Of a stretch of 64,000 nt of DNA, positions 1 through 13,400 are shown one piece after another (positions within the stretch are counted from its first letter, which is position 1; each line of letters opens with the position of its first letter). The position numbers were made by a program, and so were the translations under genes. Source of the DNA: Theocolax elegans. Its lineage: Eukaryota; Arthropoda; Insecta; Hymenoptera; Cerocephalidae. The notes beneath the pieces are model-generated. The model saw only the letters and a program-made list of their open reading frames with translations. It searched no databases and was not told the origin of the DNA. The DNA lies in assembly GCA_026168455.1 (NCBI GenBank), contig CM047427.1:14537505-14601504 (forward strand). Reading direction: 5' to 3'.

Positions 1-2170
1 ATTAATTAAGTCTTAAGTAAATATGGTATTAACAATTTAATGAAAAATTAAAATAATTTCAAAACGCGTATTTAATTTGATAATTGTTGTATAACAAAAT
101 TTGCAATTAGAATTACTTGAGTGGATTGTATCCATGCGGTGTCAACAAGAGCAATCATGTGTTAATTGAACAAAACATGATTTTCTGTCCTATTGAGTGG
201 AAATTTAGGTAACCGCTTGTTACCAACCAGCCTCTTATGTTACCTGTCGAAAACGCGATGTATCGCTACTGTAATTTAATTTTATTTTTTTATTACTTCA
301 TTAATTACGCGATAAGACATTTCAACAAAAATATTTAGATACTATGATTGTTCCAGAGATAATGTTGGATATATTACAAGTGTCGGTAATCGTCTAAATG
401 AAATAATGTTGAAAATTATTTTGATGAAAACAAGAAATCTTAGTTAAAATTTTACGAAGAAAAAGATGTATTAAATGGACAGTTCTATATCTAATGGATT
501 GAATAAATTGCTTCTCGTAAAATAAAAGTCAATTTATGAGAAAAAAATTATAGGATCGTATTATCGATTTATCGTGAATTCGAGAAATTTTCATACCATA
601 GGAATAAGTTAAAATAATAACAATCGCAATGGTATAGTATGTCTTATAACTAGAAAAGTTTTTTTGAGGATAGGAAATAAAAATGTTTACATGGTTCACC
701 TAACGATCCGATAGAAAATGCTTGATAGTGTAAAAATTGCCAGAATCATATTTTTAAATCAAATTACTTTACAATAATACTTTGTAATTTTTTCTCCCAT
801 CTCCTTTACCCAAATGAAATCTTGAGCGTCACTCGCAGGCTTCACTCCGAAGCCTAAAGCTCACTCCGGGAAATGAGAAAAACGCACACTACGACAAATA
901 CTATGCAAATCCAAGTCGTTTTACATACATACGGCGTTCGTACTGATAGTCACTTTTTATCGGCAGTCGTCCATCCCTCTTCCCATGTCGTTTTAGTGCC
1001 ATTTTTTATTCCCTCTTTTTTTTTACTTTTTTTTTCGAAAAAGCGTCAAGCTTCCAAAGCAAAACGGCTTGTGCACGTTTCCTTTTTTCACACCTTTGCA
1101 CATTCGTCATGACGATTTCGTTTTTTTTCTTTTAAACTTTAAAGTTGCAAAATGAGGTTAATCGCGATTAGTCGAATTAAGGTTAAGATTAATTTAAGCT
1201 TCGATGGGTCAGGTGTATGTATTCGTCGTGAGTTTAAAATTTAATTATAATTTGAATTTAACTGCATTTAAATATTTTATAATTTTACACTATTTATGTG
1301 CAAGTAAGTTACATTAATGTATTATTTTATTTATATTTAACATTTTCATTAATATTCGTTTTTAAATTTCATCTTGTTTACATTACTTTTTTATTTAGAT
1401 CTCAATTCAGAGATTTAAAATGCATTTTAGTTTACCGCAATCATTTTTGTAAGCAACAAATAACAAATTACTTAACTATTCACGAAAAATAAATAAGAAA
1501 CTGTATTGCATTGTTAAAAGTTGTTTCAAGATGCTTTAATACGTTTTTTAAGTTAAAGACAAACAATTTTATTGTACTGCTGAAACACATAATTGTATCA
1601 AGTAAACCAGCGAGTATCTTTGATAAAGAAAACAATAAATATGGTTTAACATATATAGAATGGTTTGTTTTATAAACTGAAGTACTGAGAAGGAATGTAT
1701 TTTTCTTAAATATTTTGTAAGTATACATACTGTTGTATTGCAAAATTAAACCAACAATTATTAATATGGAAATTGTACAATGTAAAATCGATTAATTAAA
1801 CCGAAAAAAAGAAACGGTAAAAATTCTAAATATTAAACCAAGATCCAAAAATATATTAAGCAAATCGTCCAAGATTTGCGAAAGGTTGGCACCAGGCGCC
1901 AAGGCAACGCGCTAATCGAGAGACAAACGCAAAAATTCACCCGCACGAGTAAACTCACGCGACACCTTTGCGCTCGTAAAACCCAAGGTTCTCGTTTCGT
2001 GTGGTTTTTTTTCTCTTCTTGTACGTAAGAGGAAACGGCGTACGCAAACACAAATATTTCCAGGCTCACGGAAGTTCATTCTACGATGTCGACGTGCCTT
2101 TTACCTGGATTCGTGGAAGAGCTACAAGTGAGCGCCAGGTTATGACTTCCCTTTGTTCCAACCTGATTTC

Positions 2171-2172
<2 letters not shown>
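1..2172. other. AT-rich non-coding DNA, nothing recognised
   Basis: No convincing exon, RNA gene or mobile element is visible. Open frames here are short, low in complexity and driven by T-runs (for example 1018-1040). A mildly GC-richer patch lies at 1860-2160 but has no coding-like frame. Confidence 0.5.

Positions 2173-2208
<36 letters not shown>
2173..2208. repeat. (CT)18 microsatellite
   Basis: Uninterrupted CT dinucleotide run of 36 bases. It produces Ser-Leu repeats in forward frames and Arg-Glu repeats in reverse frames, which explains the open frames around it. Confidence 0.95.
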
Positions 2209-2211
<3 letters not shown>

Positions 2212-5200
2212 TTACCTTTCGGCTTTTTTCTTTTCTTCTTTCCACTCCTCGAGTTTTATGGTACATCTTGGTCTTTCGTGTACCTCCTCCGTGTCCGTTG
2301 CGCATGTGTGAAACGATTCAGTTAGATGTTTTTCCTTGGAAAATTATATACATGCGGGTTCGGATAATGTTATTTTTCAATATATTAACGAGTCCATACG
2401 ATGCTCGTTTCGAAAAACAATTTTCTTCTTTATGGGAGATTGCGAAATATTCACTGTTTTTAAGTACGTACTTCGCTCTTTTACCCAATTATTTAGTTAT
2501 TTTTATCAATATTTATAATAAACCAAGTATATATATATAGCATGAATGTTATTCCGGTAGGCGATCGTTCAACACTGATATTACAATTATCCGCATGGTT
2601 ATTTCATATCGTTTACTTCCGTTTCCCCTCATTACTATTTCTCTTTTATCGTTCACAATTAAGAAATTTTACGCCATAACGACCACTGGATAGGAAAAAT
2701 AATTGTATGTACATTAGCAAAATTGAAAAGAAATTTACGGACTATATAATTTTTATATTTTTGGTTGTAAAAAATATGTATATATACATACGCATCTATA
2801 TAAGAAGAACACATGGGGTGAAAGTTATTGTTCTTCGATTCCACTATAAAGCGTCTTGCAATATCCTGTCTCTGAATGGTAATAGAATCCTCACCCCACA
2901 ATGAGAATTTCAACGTACCGCGTAATTTTACTTTTTAAATCATATATAATATAAGCATTTTACTAAAAGGAACGGTTCACCTTTTTTTTTTCGTCATTCC
3001 CGTGATCGATTCGACTTTTTACACGAAAGTTTAAAATTTTAATTACTTTACTCGCAAAGGTATATACGTACATAATTTATCGGAATTAGATGTACGCGAG
3101 ACCGATAAGACAAATCTTTATTTTTCCAAATATTATGTGTGAGTACACATTGCTTTTACCTTGAGTAAATAAGTATACATATACACGGTTTGTAACTTAA
3201 TCATTAAAATTCAGCTCACGTAAAGAACATATATTCAATCTACATATATATAGATATACGCTCTAAGTTTATACATAAATATTCTGCTCTATTCATATGA
3301 ATTATACTCTCCTAGTTCACACTGTCAAATTTTGATTGTATTAATTAAAATTCGAGTAAATGTACATATAACCTACTGCGGTGGTGTACATTTTCAAAAG
3401 CACTCTTAATTTGTTTAGTAACTTTAACATTTAATTACGGATACATTTGAAAATTCAAACACGGATTGTTATTAGTTTATATTAAAGAATTGCACACGCG
3501 CGCCCGCGTGTTTACGTATTCAAAGATTTTATAACGTAGCTACGTGTAATATTAAATTTAATATATATTAATTAAATTTAATATTATATGTTATTAATTT
3601 CATATACTATTTCAAATAATTAAGAACCATCAATTTCGAACTGTACGTTGTTTAACGCAGATTTAACTTTCCCCGAACATACATAATAAATAATGATAAT
3701 ATGGTCATTTTATTTATAAATTAACAAACAACGAATTATGTGTTCAGAATTAAAAAAAAACAAAAGAGATATCTATCGTATTTTCATTTTATTTAAGTAA
3801 CCGCAGTATTCATCAAAACGAAAAAAATAAAGGAAACATCTCGCAATTAACCAGTAAACCGAAACGAAATAAAGACGTCACTCGTAAGAAACTCAATTTT
3901 TCGAATGGAAAAAAAAAGAAGTTGAAGACGGTGTATATAGTCTTGAAAGGCGAGAAAATTCTATCCACGGTATACCGTCGATATACTGGAGAGACGCCGA
4001 CGAGGGCGTATTTATTTCCACTGGGGATTAAGCGAACTTCCGTGCATCCCACCTTTTCTACTACTTTCTCTGTTATTTATCCTCGAGTCTCTTTCTTTCT
4101 TTCTCCTTTTTTTTCGACTCGATCCCAGTTCCTATTCGGGTTTAGTTTCCTGCATTTCGCGCCACCATTCCTATATAGGTATACACGTACAGACGTATTC
4201 GAGGCTCGAGTTATCTTGCGCGAGCTTCGATAAAACATGACTTTGCATCGAAAGACCGAGAAAACCGGACACGAGTAGGCGCTTGCGATAAGGGATTAAA
4301 TATCGAAGGTATACACATGAAACATGCAGGGTATTAATGCATCCTACCTCGTAATAATCGTATAGTTGTTGTTTATTGTAAATTGCATAAGTCTGGTTTG
4401 CGGATGCTGGGTTTATTCGCCTGTAGCTGGTGTATCGCGTTGAATTAATTTAGTCAATGTATTTTTATAAATATTACTGATTACACTCCCGCCTTTTTTA
4501 AGCATGTAAATGCAACTTTTACTCCCTAAACCATATACCACCGAGAGATAAAAACCGACAGCAAAGGTAAAAAAAATCCAATACAATAGGATAAAATAAA
4601 CGGCGGCACGTACTAAAAAATAAGCAAAATGTCGGGCAGTACCATCGAAACCGCAAAGTGCACAGTAGGTACAAAAACTGCTATGCAAAAAGCAAAATAA
4701 GGAAAATTTTTAAAATAATAAATAGAGTTGTATATATACGAATTATTTTCAATATTTGCATTAAAACCATTTCATGTTTTGTTTTTATTTTTTTTAATTC
4801 ATCAATTGCTTTTAACTAAATATAACATTGAGAAAGGACTTAATTATAGATATTTAATAAAAAAAATACTACATTTCTAAAATAATCAATAGCACATACC
4901 CCAAGTTGACAGGAGCGAGAATTATGCGAGAAAAAAAATTGCAAAAAAAAATTGCCTAGGTCGTTGGTATGATATCGACCAAGTGCAACGCTAATGGACT
5001 ACGAGATATTGTCGACCCGAAAGGGACGAAAGATAAATTAATAGCGAAGTTCGATTGATTTAATATTGTAGACGTTATACGAGTTTCCACGATCGAAAAT
5101 ACATTTCGTCCTCTTCAAAAGATACTTCAAATAAAAAAATGCAATTTTCATCTTTTTTTAAATATCGGATAGTGAAATCATAATAGAATGATAAAGTATA

Positions 5201-6235
5201 AAAATATGAAGACCAGAATAATTTGTAAGGAAATTGAAATGAAATTATTTATTGATAAAGAAGTGCGTACAATTGTGATTTAAGGTACTTGAAAGGCGAC
5301 TTTTCCTGTTCCGAAAGCATTTAACTGCTATAAAAAAAGAGTATGAAGAGAGTCGGTAAGCTTTAGCAGATTTGAAACTCGTAAGAATGAACTTGCGGAC
5401 TTTACACGGTCTGCCTTTTACCTCTTAAGTTTACTTTCCTTCCATTTTGCTTTTATTCTTCATCTTCTTCTTTTGTTATTTGATAATAAGATTTATTTTA
5501 CTTTGGATCTACTATTATTACGAATTTAATAAGTCTAGCATTGTCGTTTTAATTACGCAATATAATTATTATAATTAAAATTACATATTTTTATGAGGGA
5601 TCCTTCTCATGATTCAACGAAGGTAGAACAACTTACGCGAAACAGATGAAAAGTTTATATTGAAATGTAAAGATTTGTATTTAAAAAATATATTTCTGAA
5701 ATTCTATTGTTACAAAGACATACATAAAAAATTTTAAATCAACATTAATTATCAGTTCTATCGAAAAATTGAAAACACTATTTATTTTTTTAAGAAAAAA
5801 TAGATTACTCTTTTTTTAATCATTCCATATAGTTCTAGTTCGATTTATTTATTTAAAACAAACCATTTTGTTTTAAGAAGATAAAAAAACTGTTTCCAAT
5901 TTTAAATATTACTGTTTCGTAATACTTGCAACATCTCCCGAAAGAAGACGGGTCAAAAAGTTTTTCAATTTCTAAATGACACTTTGACTGTTATTCTACG
6001 AAAAAATAAAAATTAGAATTAACCACGGAGAGAAACGGGCTCTGAAATTCGACAACCATTAGCTAAAGCTCGTGCAAATTACCGAGCACGGCAAGCAAGC
6101 AAAAAAAAAAGAAAATAAAAATGTCGGAAAGGGTCGACAAAATCTGCAGAGGCATGTGAGGTTGCTCGACAAATTTACAAACATTAGCATAAGAGCACGT
6201 GGACGAATAGACGAAACGTATTCACTCACTTTCGT
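2209..6235. other. AT-rich non-coding DNA, nothing recognised
   Basis: Mostly A/T-rich sequence. It contains a small AT palindrome (arms 3547-3560 and 3573-3586) and a somewhat GC-richer stretch at 3940-4270, where open frames exist on both strands but show no recognisable domain or credible splice sites. Confidence 0.5.
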
Positions 6236-6239
6236 AAGT

Positions 6240-6345
6240 GCATAATGTACGACGACTACGAGTAGAGGAAGGAGGAAGGAAGAAGGAGGAACGAGAGGAG
6301 TGCGGGGGGAGAGGGGGAGGGGGAAGAGGAAGACTGTAGTAGGAT
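6240..6345 (+). repeat. Purine-rich (G/A) tract
   Basis: About 100 bases almost purely purine on the plus strand, including several runs of five or six G near 6303-6325. Such mirror-like homopurine tracts can adopt triplex or G-quadruplex structures; that is inference from composition only. Confidence 0.7.
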
Positions 6346-8112
6346 TGTACTTAGGTATGCAAAACCAGAGGGTGACATGAACGGGAAACGTTGGGCTTGT
6401 ATCTACGAATTTCCCTTATTTGTGTTTTTATTTTCTTCCTCTGAATATTCTGCATTTCAAACATTTTATGTATCGGCGTGTAGTACGTTTACGGAATATC
6501 GATTTGTGGAAGGTGGATGTTAAAACTTTCTGCAGTGCCAATTGCAGTTATCATTTCGAATGTCGAATGACCTTAAATAAATACGTAAAGGAATATTAAT
6601 AGCGAAATTTACGATAAGTATATTCATTTCGTTGAATTTAATCAATGCGGTTTTTTATCAGTGAGCATAATATAAGGATCAGTTGCATCTTCGTATATTA
6701 CAAATATGCTGCGTTTTGTATATCAAAGCAAAAGAGCAGCGTTGTTTATATTTATTTATTTATAAGTTTACCATACTTGATCGCATACGTGCATAATCGT
6801 AGATAAATTAATATTTGTGTTGAAATGCAAATGCGCTGAATCAACTTGATAAACTTGAGAATAGTGCATCGATGTTAGATATTATTCATTAATCATAGAT
6901 ACATTATCATCACGAGGATGTGCTGTCATAGAAATAAAATAAATGAACGACGTTAAATTGCAACATCGCGGATGAAAATGATAAGACGTAAATATATGTA
7001 CACAGTAAAACGAACGATCTCGAACATTTTTAAGTGCAAGAAAATGTACAATGAGCAATACGAATTGCTGAAAAACCCAAAGCTAACCAAAACTCCAAAT
7101 TAAGAGATTAACTTGTCGCACCTCTGCTATCCTTCGAGCTGATCTTTCAAAGAAAAAAAAAGATGCTCGGTAACCCAAAGACCAGTCCACAAACATACCG
7201 AATCTACATACCATTCTAGATCCAAGGTAGCGCGAGAGATTCCTCATCTTTGTACCCTCCTGTTGACCACAGGAGTCCTTGATGCAAAACCAGAAACTCA
7301 ACGTAGAACCCGAAGAAAGAGAAGCGTGGAAACTAACAATCGTGGATAGTTATTGTTCGTTCGTTCCTTCCTCGAGGCAATGCATGCCTGCATGCCTCTC
7401 TCGATAAGAATCATCGCTCTCGACGTTCAGAGTATCAAGTTGCCCAGATTGCATCGATATTCTCCAGCGAGGCGGCAGAATCGCCGGAGGAAACGCGGCT
7501 CTTATTGTTACGTGTGGAAACTTGATATCGCGGAAAATTTGTTGGGCTACACAGCCGATTCCTTATGTACTCTCAATGGAGGGAGGCGACCGCGTATACA
7601 CACACAACACACACACAACACACACACAACACACACATACACACACACACACACATATACACAACTTCTAGGTTGATTGTTACAGTTATCGCGCATGGTA
7701 TGGCCGAGTGAACGCCTTGAAATGGGAGTCGTCGATCCGATCGAGAAGTTTCCCTGGCCCGGGATGCCCGCATCTATTTGTATCCGGTGTGTATCTGCGT
7801 GACAGTGTATGTGTATGTATATGTGTACGTGGGATTATACGAGCCTCGTTTGTCTACTCAGCTATCTGAATTTTCGGGATGCTGATACTCTTGTTCACCA
7901 GGATATTCGAGGATTCTCCTATGCGTAATTTAGCCTTGGTCTTTTTCAGTCTATATATCCTATAGGGAGATACACGTTTCGAAGGAGTCGTTGGTAATAA
8001 AAAACTGAGACGAAATTGACTGGAAATATGTGTTTTTAACTTTCTTTTGTCAGAGAAAAAATAATCATAGTGGGTAGATAATTTAAGGTGTCAATGTTAT
8101 ATATGTTTATAC
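6346..8112. other. Non-coding region with a GC-richer island and a CA-repeat block
   Basis: The 7260-7860 part is clearly richer in G+C and CpG than its surroundings and holds overlapping open frames on both strands without a recognisable domain. An interrupted (AC)n microsatellite occupies about 7600-7664. The island could be a promoter or conserved regulatory DNA; no exon boundary is convincing. Confidence 0.4.
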
Positions 8113-8458
8113 TTAAGGATATATCGGAGTCAGAAATTTTTGTATAAACAAATGAATGAATGTTTTAAAAAATCCTGTCCATCAGGCCCTCAGGCAAGTT
8201 TTTCAACAATAAACCCAAATTTTTTTAGATTTTCAATCGATATTTTAATTACGATGTTTGGATTGAAAATTTATATCTTTTTCCACTATTAATTACCAAC
8301 CCAAAATTGTTTATTCAATTCAAAATCGATCTGTTAGGCCTTTTCTTATGTTTTAAACTATCCTTATAAATTTTATCAGATTTTTAATTCAATATTTTAA
8401 ATATAATATGGGTTGAAAGGTGTAGATCCCTGCAATTTGGGTCCGACTATCCCCTTAA
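8113..8458. mobile_element. TTAA-bounded MITE-like element, copy 1
   Basis: The element begins TTAAGGATATATCGGA and ends with the approximate reverse complement, TCCGACTATCCCCTTAA. TTAA is present at both edges, which would fit a TTAA target-site duplication (piggyBac-type), though the first bases inside are GG rather than the usual CC. The interior contains two diverged tandem repeats offset by about 151 bases (TAGATTTTCAATCGATATTTT near 8226, its relative near 8377). The right end resembles the right end of the element at 57687-58076. No coding capacity. Confidence 0.6.
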
Positions 8459-10233
8459 TATGATTGTTAAATAACATATTCAAAAATAATTTACTATCGA
8501 TCAACAGTTAATAATTATATCGTTCCAATTTCTACTACAGATCAAACATTGTAAGGTTACGTCAAATCATTTTTTAATTCAAATGTCATGACCTTCGAAA
8601 AAAATATAAACTAAATTTTGATACTGAAAGATTAGTTACTCTAAACCTACTATAGGCTTTCTGTATTCAGAATTTAAATGACGTTGTAATACGGAAAGTG
8701 AGGACAATTTTTTTTAGTACACGTTATATTACACAAAAGTGTCACATAAAATGTACTTTAAAAAACGCGTCGCTTTATAATGTTGAATAATAGCATAGTC
8801 ATTTTAAAATACTACTCCCATTAACCAAATTTTTTACTTATTTTACGCAACGAAATATTTTAGTGTTTTTTATTTTTAAATGAATTGTTTAAAATCTACT
8901 TTTAAAAAATCATTATACTTCCGTATAAAGTACGTTTTTTAATCGTAATACAGCGTATCTTATCGTTTACATTGGCTGTTGAAATCTGATGATCCGTGAG
9001 GTCGTCGAAAACTAATTTTCTGTTGAACCAAAATAACTTCCGAATCCGATCTCTTGAAAAAGCAACAACGAAACTTAAAAAAAAAACGTTGAAAGAAAAG
9101 TCTTCGGTTCTGCATTTACGAAAGTGTGAAAGAAAAAAGGGACAATACACACAGCGATTGTAGAATAAACCCAAAGATAATAAGTTTTCGCACGGCATTC
9201 ACCAAAATAAAAAAAATCGATTTGCAGTCGAGTAGCAGTTACATAGGCGCATGCACAACCCATAAAAAAAGCTCGGACCGGATGTTAAGCCCTGGTAAAA
9301 TGTCACCTCGCTCTCTCTCTCTCTCTTCCCCGCTACCTCACCCCTTCCTCCCGCTCCTTTACTCCCACGTAAAGAGCAAGGAACGTGCATTTACCTTTCA
9401 GCATTATATGGCTTTTGATACGCCGTTAATTCAACCGGCGGGGCGTTGCGGAAATTCCATTTTCTTCCTTTTGATCCGGAGGGGAACTGTATTTTTCTCG
9501 CTTTTTCCTTCGAGTTGCGCTCTGTTATTTTCAAGAGCCGCGAGAGATGCAAAAAATGCTTGACTGTCTTGATGCCGTTCTCTTCTTTCTTCGCCATAAT
9601 CTGAATCGAGTCAATTTTCCGTTACTGCACCGGGATGAATCGACGAAATATCGTGTTTTTGTTTCGTGCAACAGCATCGTTCGACATTCTTCATTTTTCT
9701 TTTCTATTATACACTACGAGCTAAAATTGTATCTTCCACTTTTTATATTTTAATTTTTATTTAATTTTCTTATACTCTTGCGATTACACTGCTTATATTT
9801 CAAGGGATTCTCTACCCATTCAACGTTTAAATCATTTACTGAAAAGTATTTCAAAATACTATATAAAGTAACTATATCTGAAATTTATATATACATGCCT
9901 ATAAACTTTGTCGATCTAGTATAGAAAATTTTAGCTGATACAACTTGACAAGTTCTCTTGATAGCAAAGTTTACGTGCTTCCCGAACTTGTCAAAGTAAA
10001 GGCTAAAGTCAATCAGTGATTTTCAAATAAAATGTTTATCTTTTTACTCTCGTAATTAGTTAAATAAATATATAAAAAGAGTTTCTGATTAAAGGCACGA
10101 ATGAATAAATAAAACTGCAAATATAGTAAGATAACTTTGCTCCTTTTCAAAACTTTGGTATCTTCTTATAAATTTTAAAATATTGTATATAAAGGGGGTC
10201 GCATACTCAAGTTTTGTTGATCAATTAATAAAA
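8459..10233. other. AT-rich non-coding DNA with a GC-richer patch
   Basis: Nothing recognised. The 9280-9560 part is GC-richer, with a CT microsatellite (about 9310-9327) and overlapping frames on both strands that are compositionally biased and match no family I know. Confidence 0.45.
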
Positions 10234-10462
10234 AAATAAAAGAGTATGTGGAAAAATAAAAGATGAAGCGTTTTTGTTTATCCACAGTCTAACTGTGCGC
10301 TGAATTTCAGGCTAAAATATTACCTTGTTGAGGTTAGGTTCATATTTTTGGTAAGACTTTGCTCGAAAATGCAATAATATTTTAGTTTCAAATTTAGCAC
10401 AAAATTAGATTATTGATAAACGAAGGCGCCTCTTCTCTTATTTTTTTACATAGTGTTTTATT
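10234..10462. mobile_element. Fold-back (palindromic) repeat element
   Basis: Left arm about 10234-10322 and right arm about 10373-10462 are imperfect reverse complements over roughly 90 bases. Matching blocks include AAATAAAA, TATGT, GTTTATC, TCTAA, TGTGC, AATTT and CTAAAATATTA in the same order. The loop is about 50 bases. This fits a decayed fold-back MITE. The exact ends and any target duplication are not clear. Confidence 0.55.
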
Positions 10463-13400
10463 TACAGATTTCAACAACGTTCACAAAATTATGAAAACAA
10501 TCTTTGACATATTAAATTCGATGAATATCCGACATAATTGTAAAATATAAGTTAGCGAAATGTCAAACAGTTGAAGATAGCTGTATAAATACGAGAGACC
10601 GAATAACCACGAAACAGAAATAAGTTTCTCTTTCAAGTGCTTCAAGTAAAATTTATCTCAAGTAATCTAGCGAATGGCACTTGATCGTCACCAGATTTAT
10701 TCTCGAGCTATACGAGTGTAATAATTATCAAGTTTCCTCGAGTGCAGCCATCGACGCGAGTTCTACACCTGCATTTACCTACAACCGGCATCTTTCTAAT
10801 TGCCTCTTTAATTGCTACAAATTGCACCAGTCTCATCTTACGATTCTCTCTCTCTTCCTTTTACCAACTATAACTCTTCTTTATCCAGTTCCTTTTGCGA
10901 AATTATCCTCTTCTACTCATCAACTCTTTACATCAATGGCTTCCACTCATTTCCATTTCAGTGAGTATATGCCTTCTTATTGATTCAACTTCGTTATATA
11001 TTTATACACATACCAATTGCGTAATCCCATTCGTCGTTTGTGGTCTTAAATATGTAGCAATTCATTATGGGTACCAAACTAAAAATGTTTCATCATTTAT
11101 CTCCAAACTAGATAATAAAAATTGCAAATAAATTTATCGTTGATTGAAGCACAAAATTGTACATCATTAAAAAAGATAATACAGCTAAATATAAGTCATA
11201 TTGCAAAAAATGATGCTTCACTTCTATTTATTTGTAAATAAAACGAACAGGCCTACGAGGATGGTGATAATAATTTCATTTAAAGTTTGTGCATCGGACA
11301 TTGACAGCAAAATTTTTAATTTTTAATATCTTATAAAAGTTGAAAAACAGCTCAATGCGTGACAAAATTTGATTCTTTATTGTAAATATTTATGAAATGC
11401 GAGAAAAGAGTCATTCCACCGAGAGGTCAACAAGATCATTTTATTTACACAATTTATTTATTAAATTTTTTTCTAGGTAATATTATTAAAATAAAATTAA
11501 AATTTTAACTGTTGTCTTTTCGCTACGACAATTTAAATGTCAAACTCAAAATTTTCTTTCTCTATGTTAAAATTAAAACATTTGCTCAGTCAATGCACTT
11601 GGGAAGCTGGCGCCATCGGTACATAACTGAAAAACCAATTGTTAGCACAAATAATTTGCACGCGCAGTTGCCTGGACGTATTTCACATATTGTCACACCG
11701 CGAACTCAACGGATCATTTCACTGTTTTACAATTTCATAAATGAAATATTGATTTAACATTTTCGTTGCGTATTTTCTATTTGTATTTCCAATTTCGAAT
11801 CGGTTTACTTGATCAATGCGCCTAATTTAAATTCAGAATAAGGAGACATATCTGGTGTGAGTAAATGGCCCACAGTATATTTAATTTAAAAATAATGATC
11901 ACTGTCTAATTGTTGTGCGTGTTTTAAATTTTTTGTCGCACAGTGCTTCACAAACACGCGTAATATTAATAATTAAATTACATAAAGTAATATTTTTCGT
12001 ACCTTTTAAAATAAGCAAACGCATATAATTAACCTTAAACGTGATTGTTCAAACATATTCTTGTTATATTCGCGTGTATGGGTGTGCTAAGTTAATTATT
12101 AACGCAGACACCCATATTCTCATACAATAGAAGAAAATACATAAATTCGTAATAAGAGATGCCTCCTCGTCGAAAAGTATAACAAGTATAGGTATCGTAA
12201 CAAAGTTGCAGACGAAGAATCACGCAATTCCCAAAAGCGCATAAAAAAAGCAAAAACAAGTTACCTAACCAGTTCGTATACCGTTCTAACAGACACGATT
12301 ATCGAGTTTACCATTGAAATCACCCTTCGACGTTCGATCCCTCCCTCTCTCTCTCTCTTTCTCTCTGGGTAATATCTATCTTTCTCGGAGGCATAGCCAT
12401 TATGTAGGGTGCTGCTGGCTCTCGGTGATTCATGCCAAACGAAGCTCGCGATATCGGCAACCGGATTCCACGCGCTCGACTCGAAAATTCGAGTCCGGGT
12501 GGTACCCTTCTTGCCAATAATTCCGGGAATGCCGCAAACCCTCGCCCACAGGAAACCGAGAAAGTCGTGAGTTGCTTATCGAGACCCTATATGCTATAGT
12601 TTCGACCTTTTCTCGGACTTTTTGTTCATGGTATGTGAACGAGTACGCGCGCGATCATTCTTGATGTATGTTTAATTAAAGCGCCGGGCATTTCGTGGTC
12701 GGAATTACAAAGCGATCGGATACGTTTATCGTTTTGACAACGACTGACTTTTCAGAGACACTGAATTTCACTTCCGAATTATTATACTTTTTACGAACTA
12801 TTCGAAAAAATAGGTACGATGATTGGTCACTTGTTAATGATACATTAAATAATAGTAATATTCTATATCAAAGTATGAGCGAAATAGAAAGAAATATGTT
12901 TTGCAATTTCAGATAGTAAATGTATATTTTTAATTTTTGTATTTTTAGTAGAAATCAATTATAGTTGCGTAAATTCTTATTCTATTTACATAATCTTCGT
13001 TGCTTTCAACTGCGCATTGAAAGCTTAATTTGAAATGTAATTTCTGACTACTAAAATTTAAAAGACATTTGTACAGAAATTTACAACAAGCAGTAAAAAA
13101 TGTTTAAATAACGGTAAAATTAATTCATTTTTTGAAATGTTTTTTACATTCTTCAATTTTGACTAAAATATTACGTCCGTTGCAACATACATATTCGAGT
13201 TACACCCTAATCTGGTAATATTACCATACATTATGGATTATAGATTATACAGGAACTTGAACGTTTAACATTTAACATAGTCAAATATTAATGTATTTGA
13301 TACGCGTAATAATCATGAGTGTATAGAAATTGTTATGACATTAAAACATTTTAAATATTTCATCAAATACCGATTAAATAACATAAATAATTATAAATAA

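Noticed and set aside
2001..2540. 179-codon forward frame
   Set aside because: It runs through the (CT)18 microsatellite and A/T-rich DNA, starts at a GTG, and has no recognisable feature.
13213..13226. Palindrome TGGTAATATTACCA containing TAATATTAC, the nonanucleotide of geminivirus-like replication origins
   Set aside because: The motif sits across the palindrome rather than in a loop, no Rep-like frame is nearby, and such A/T palindromes arise by chance in this composition.
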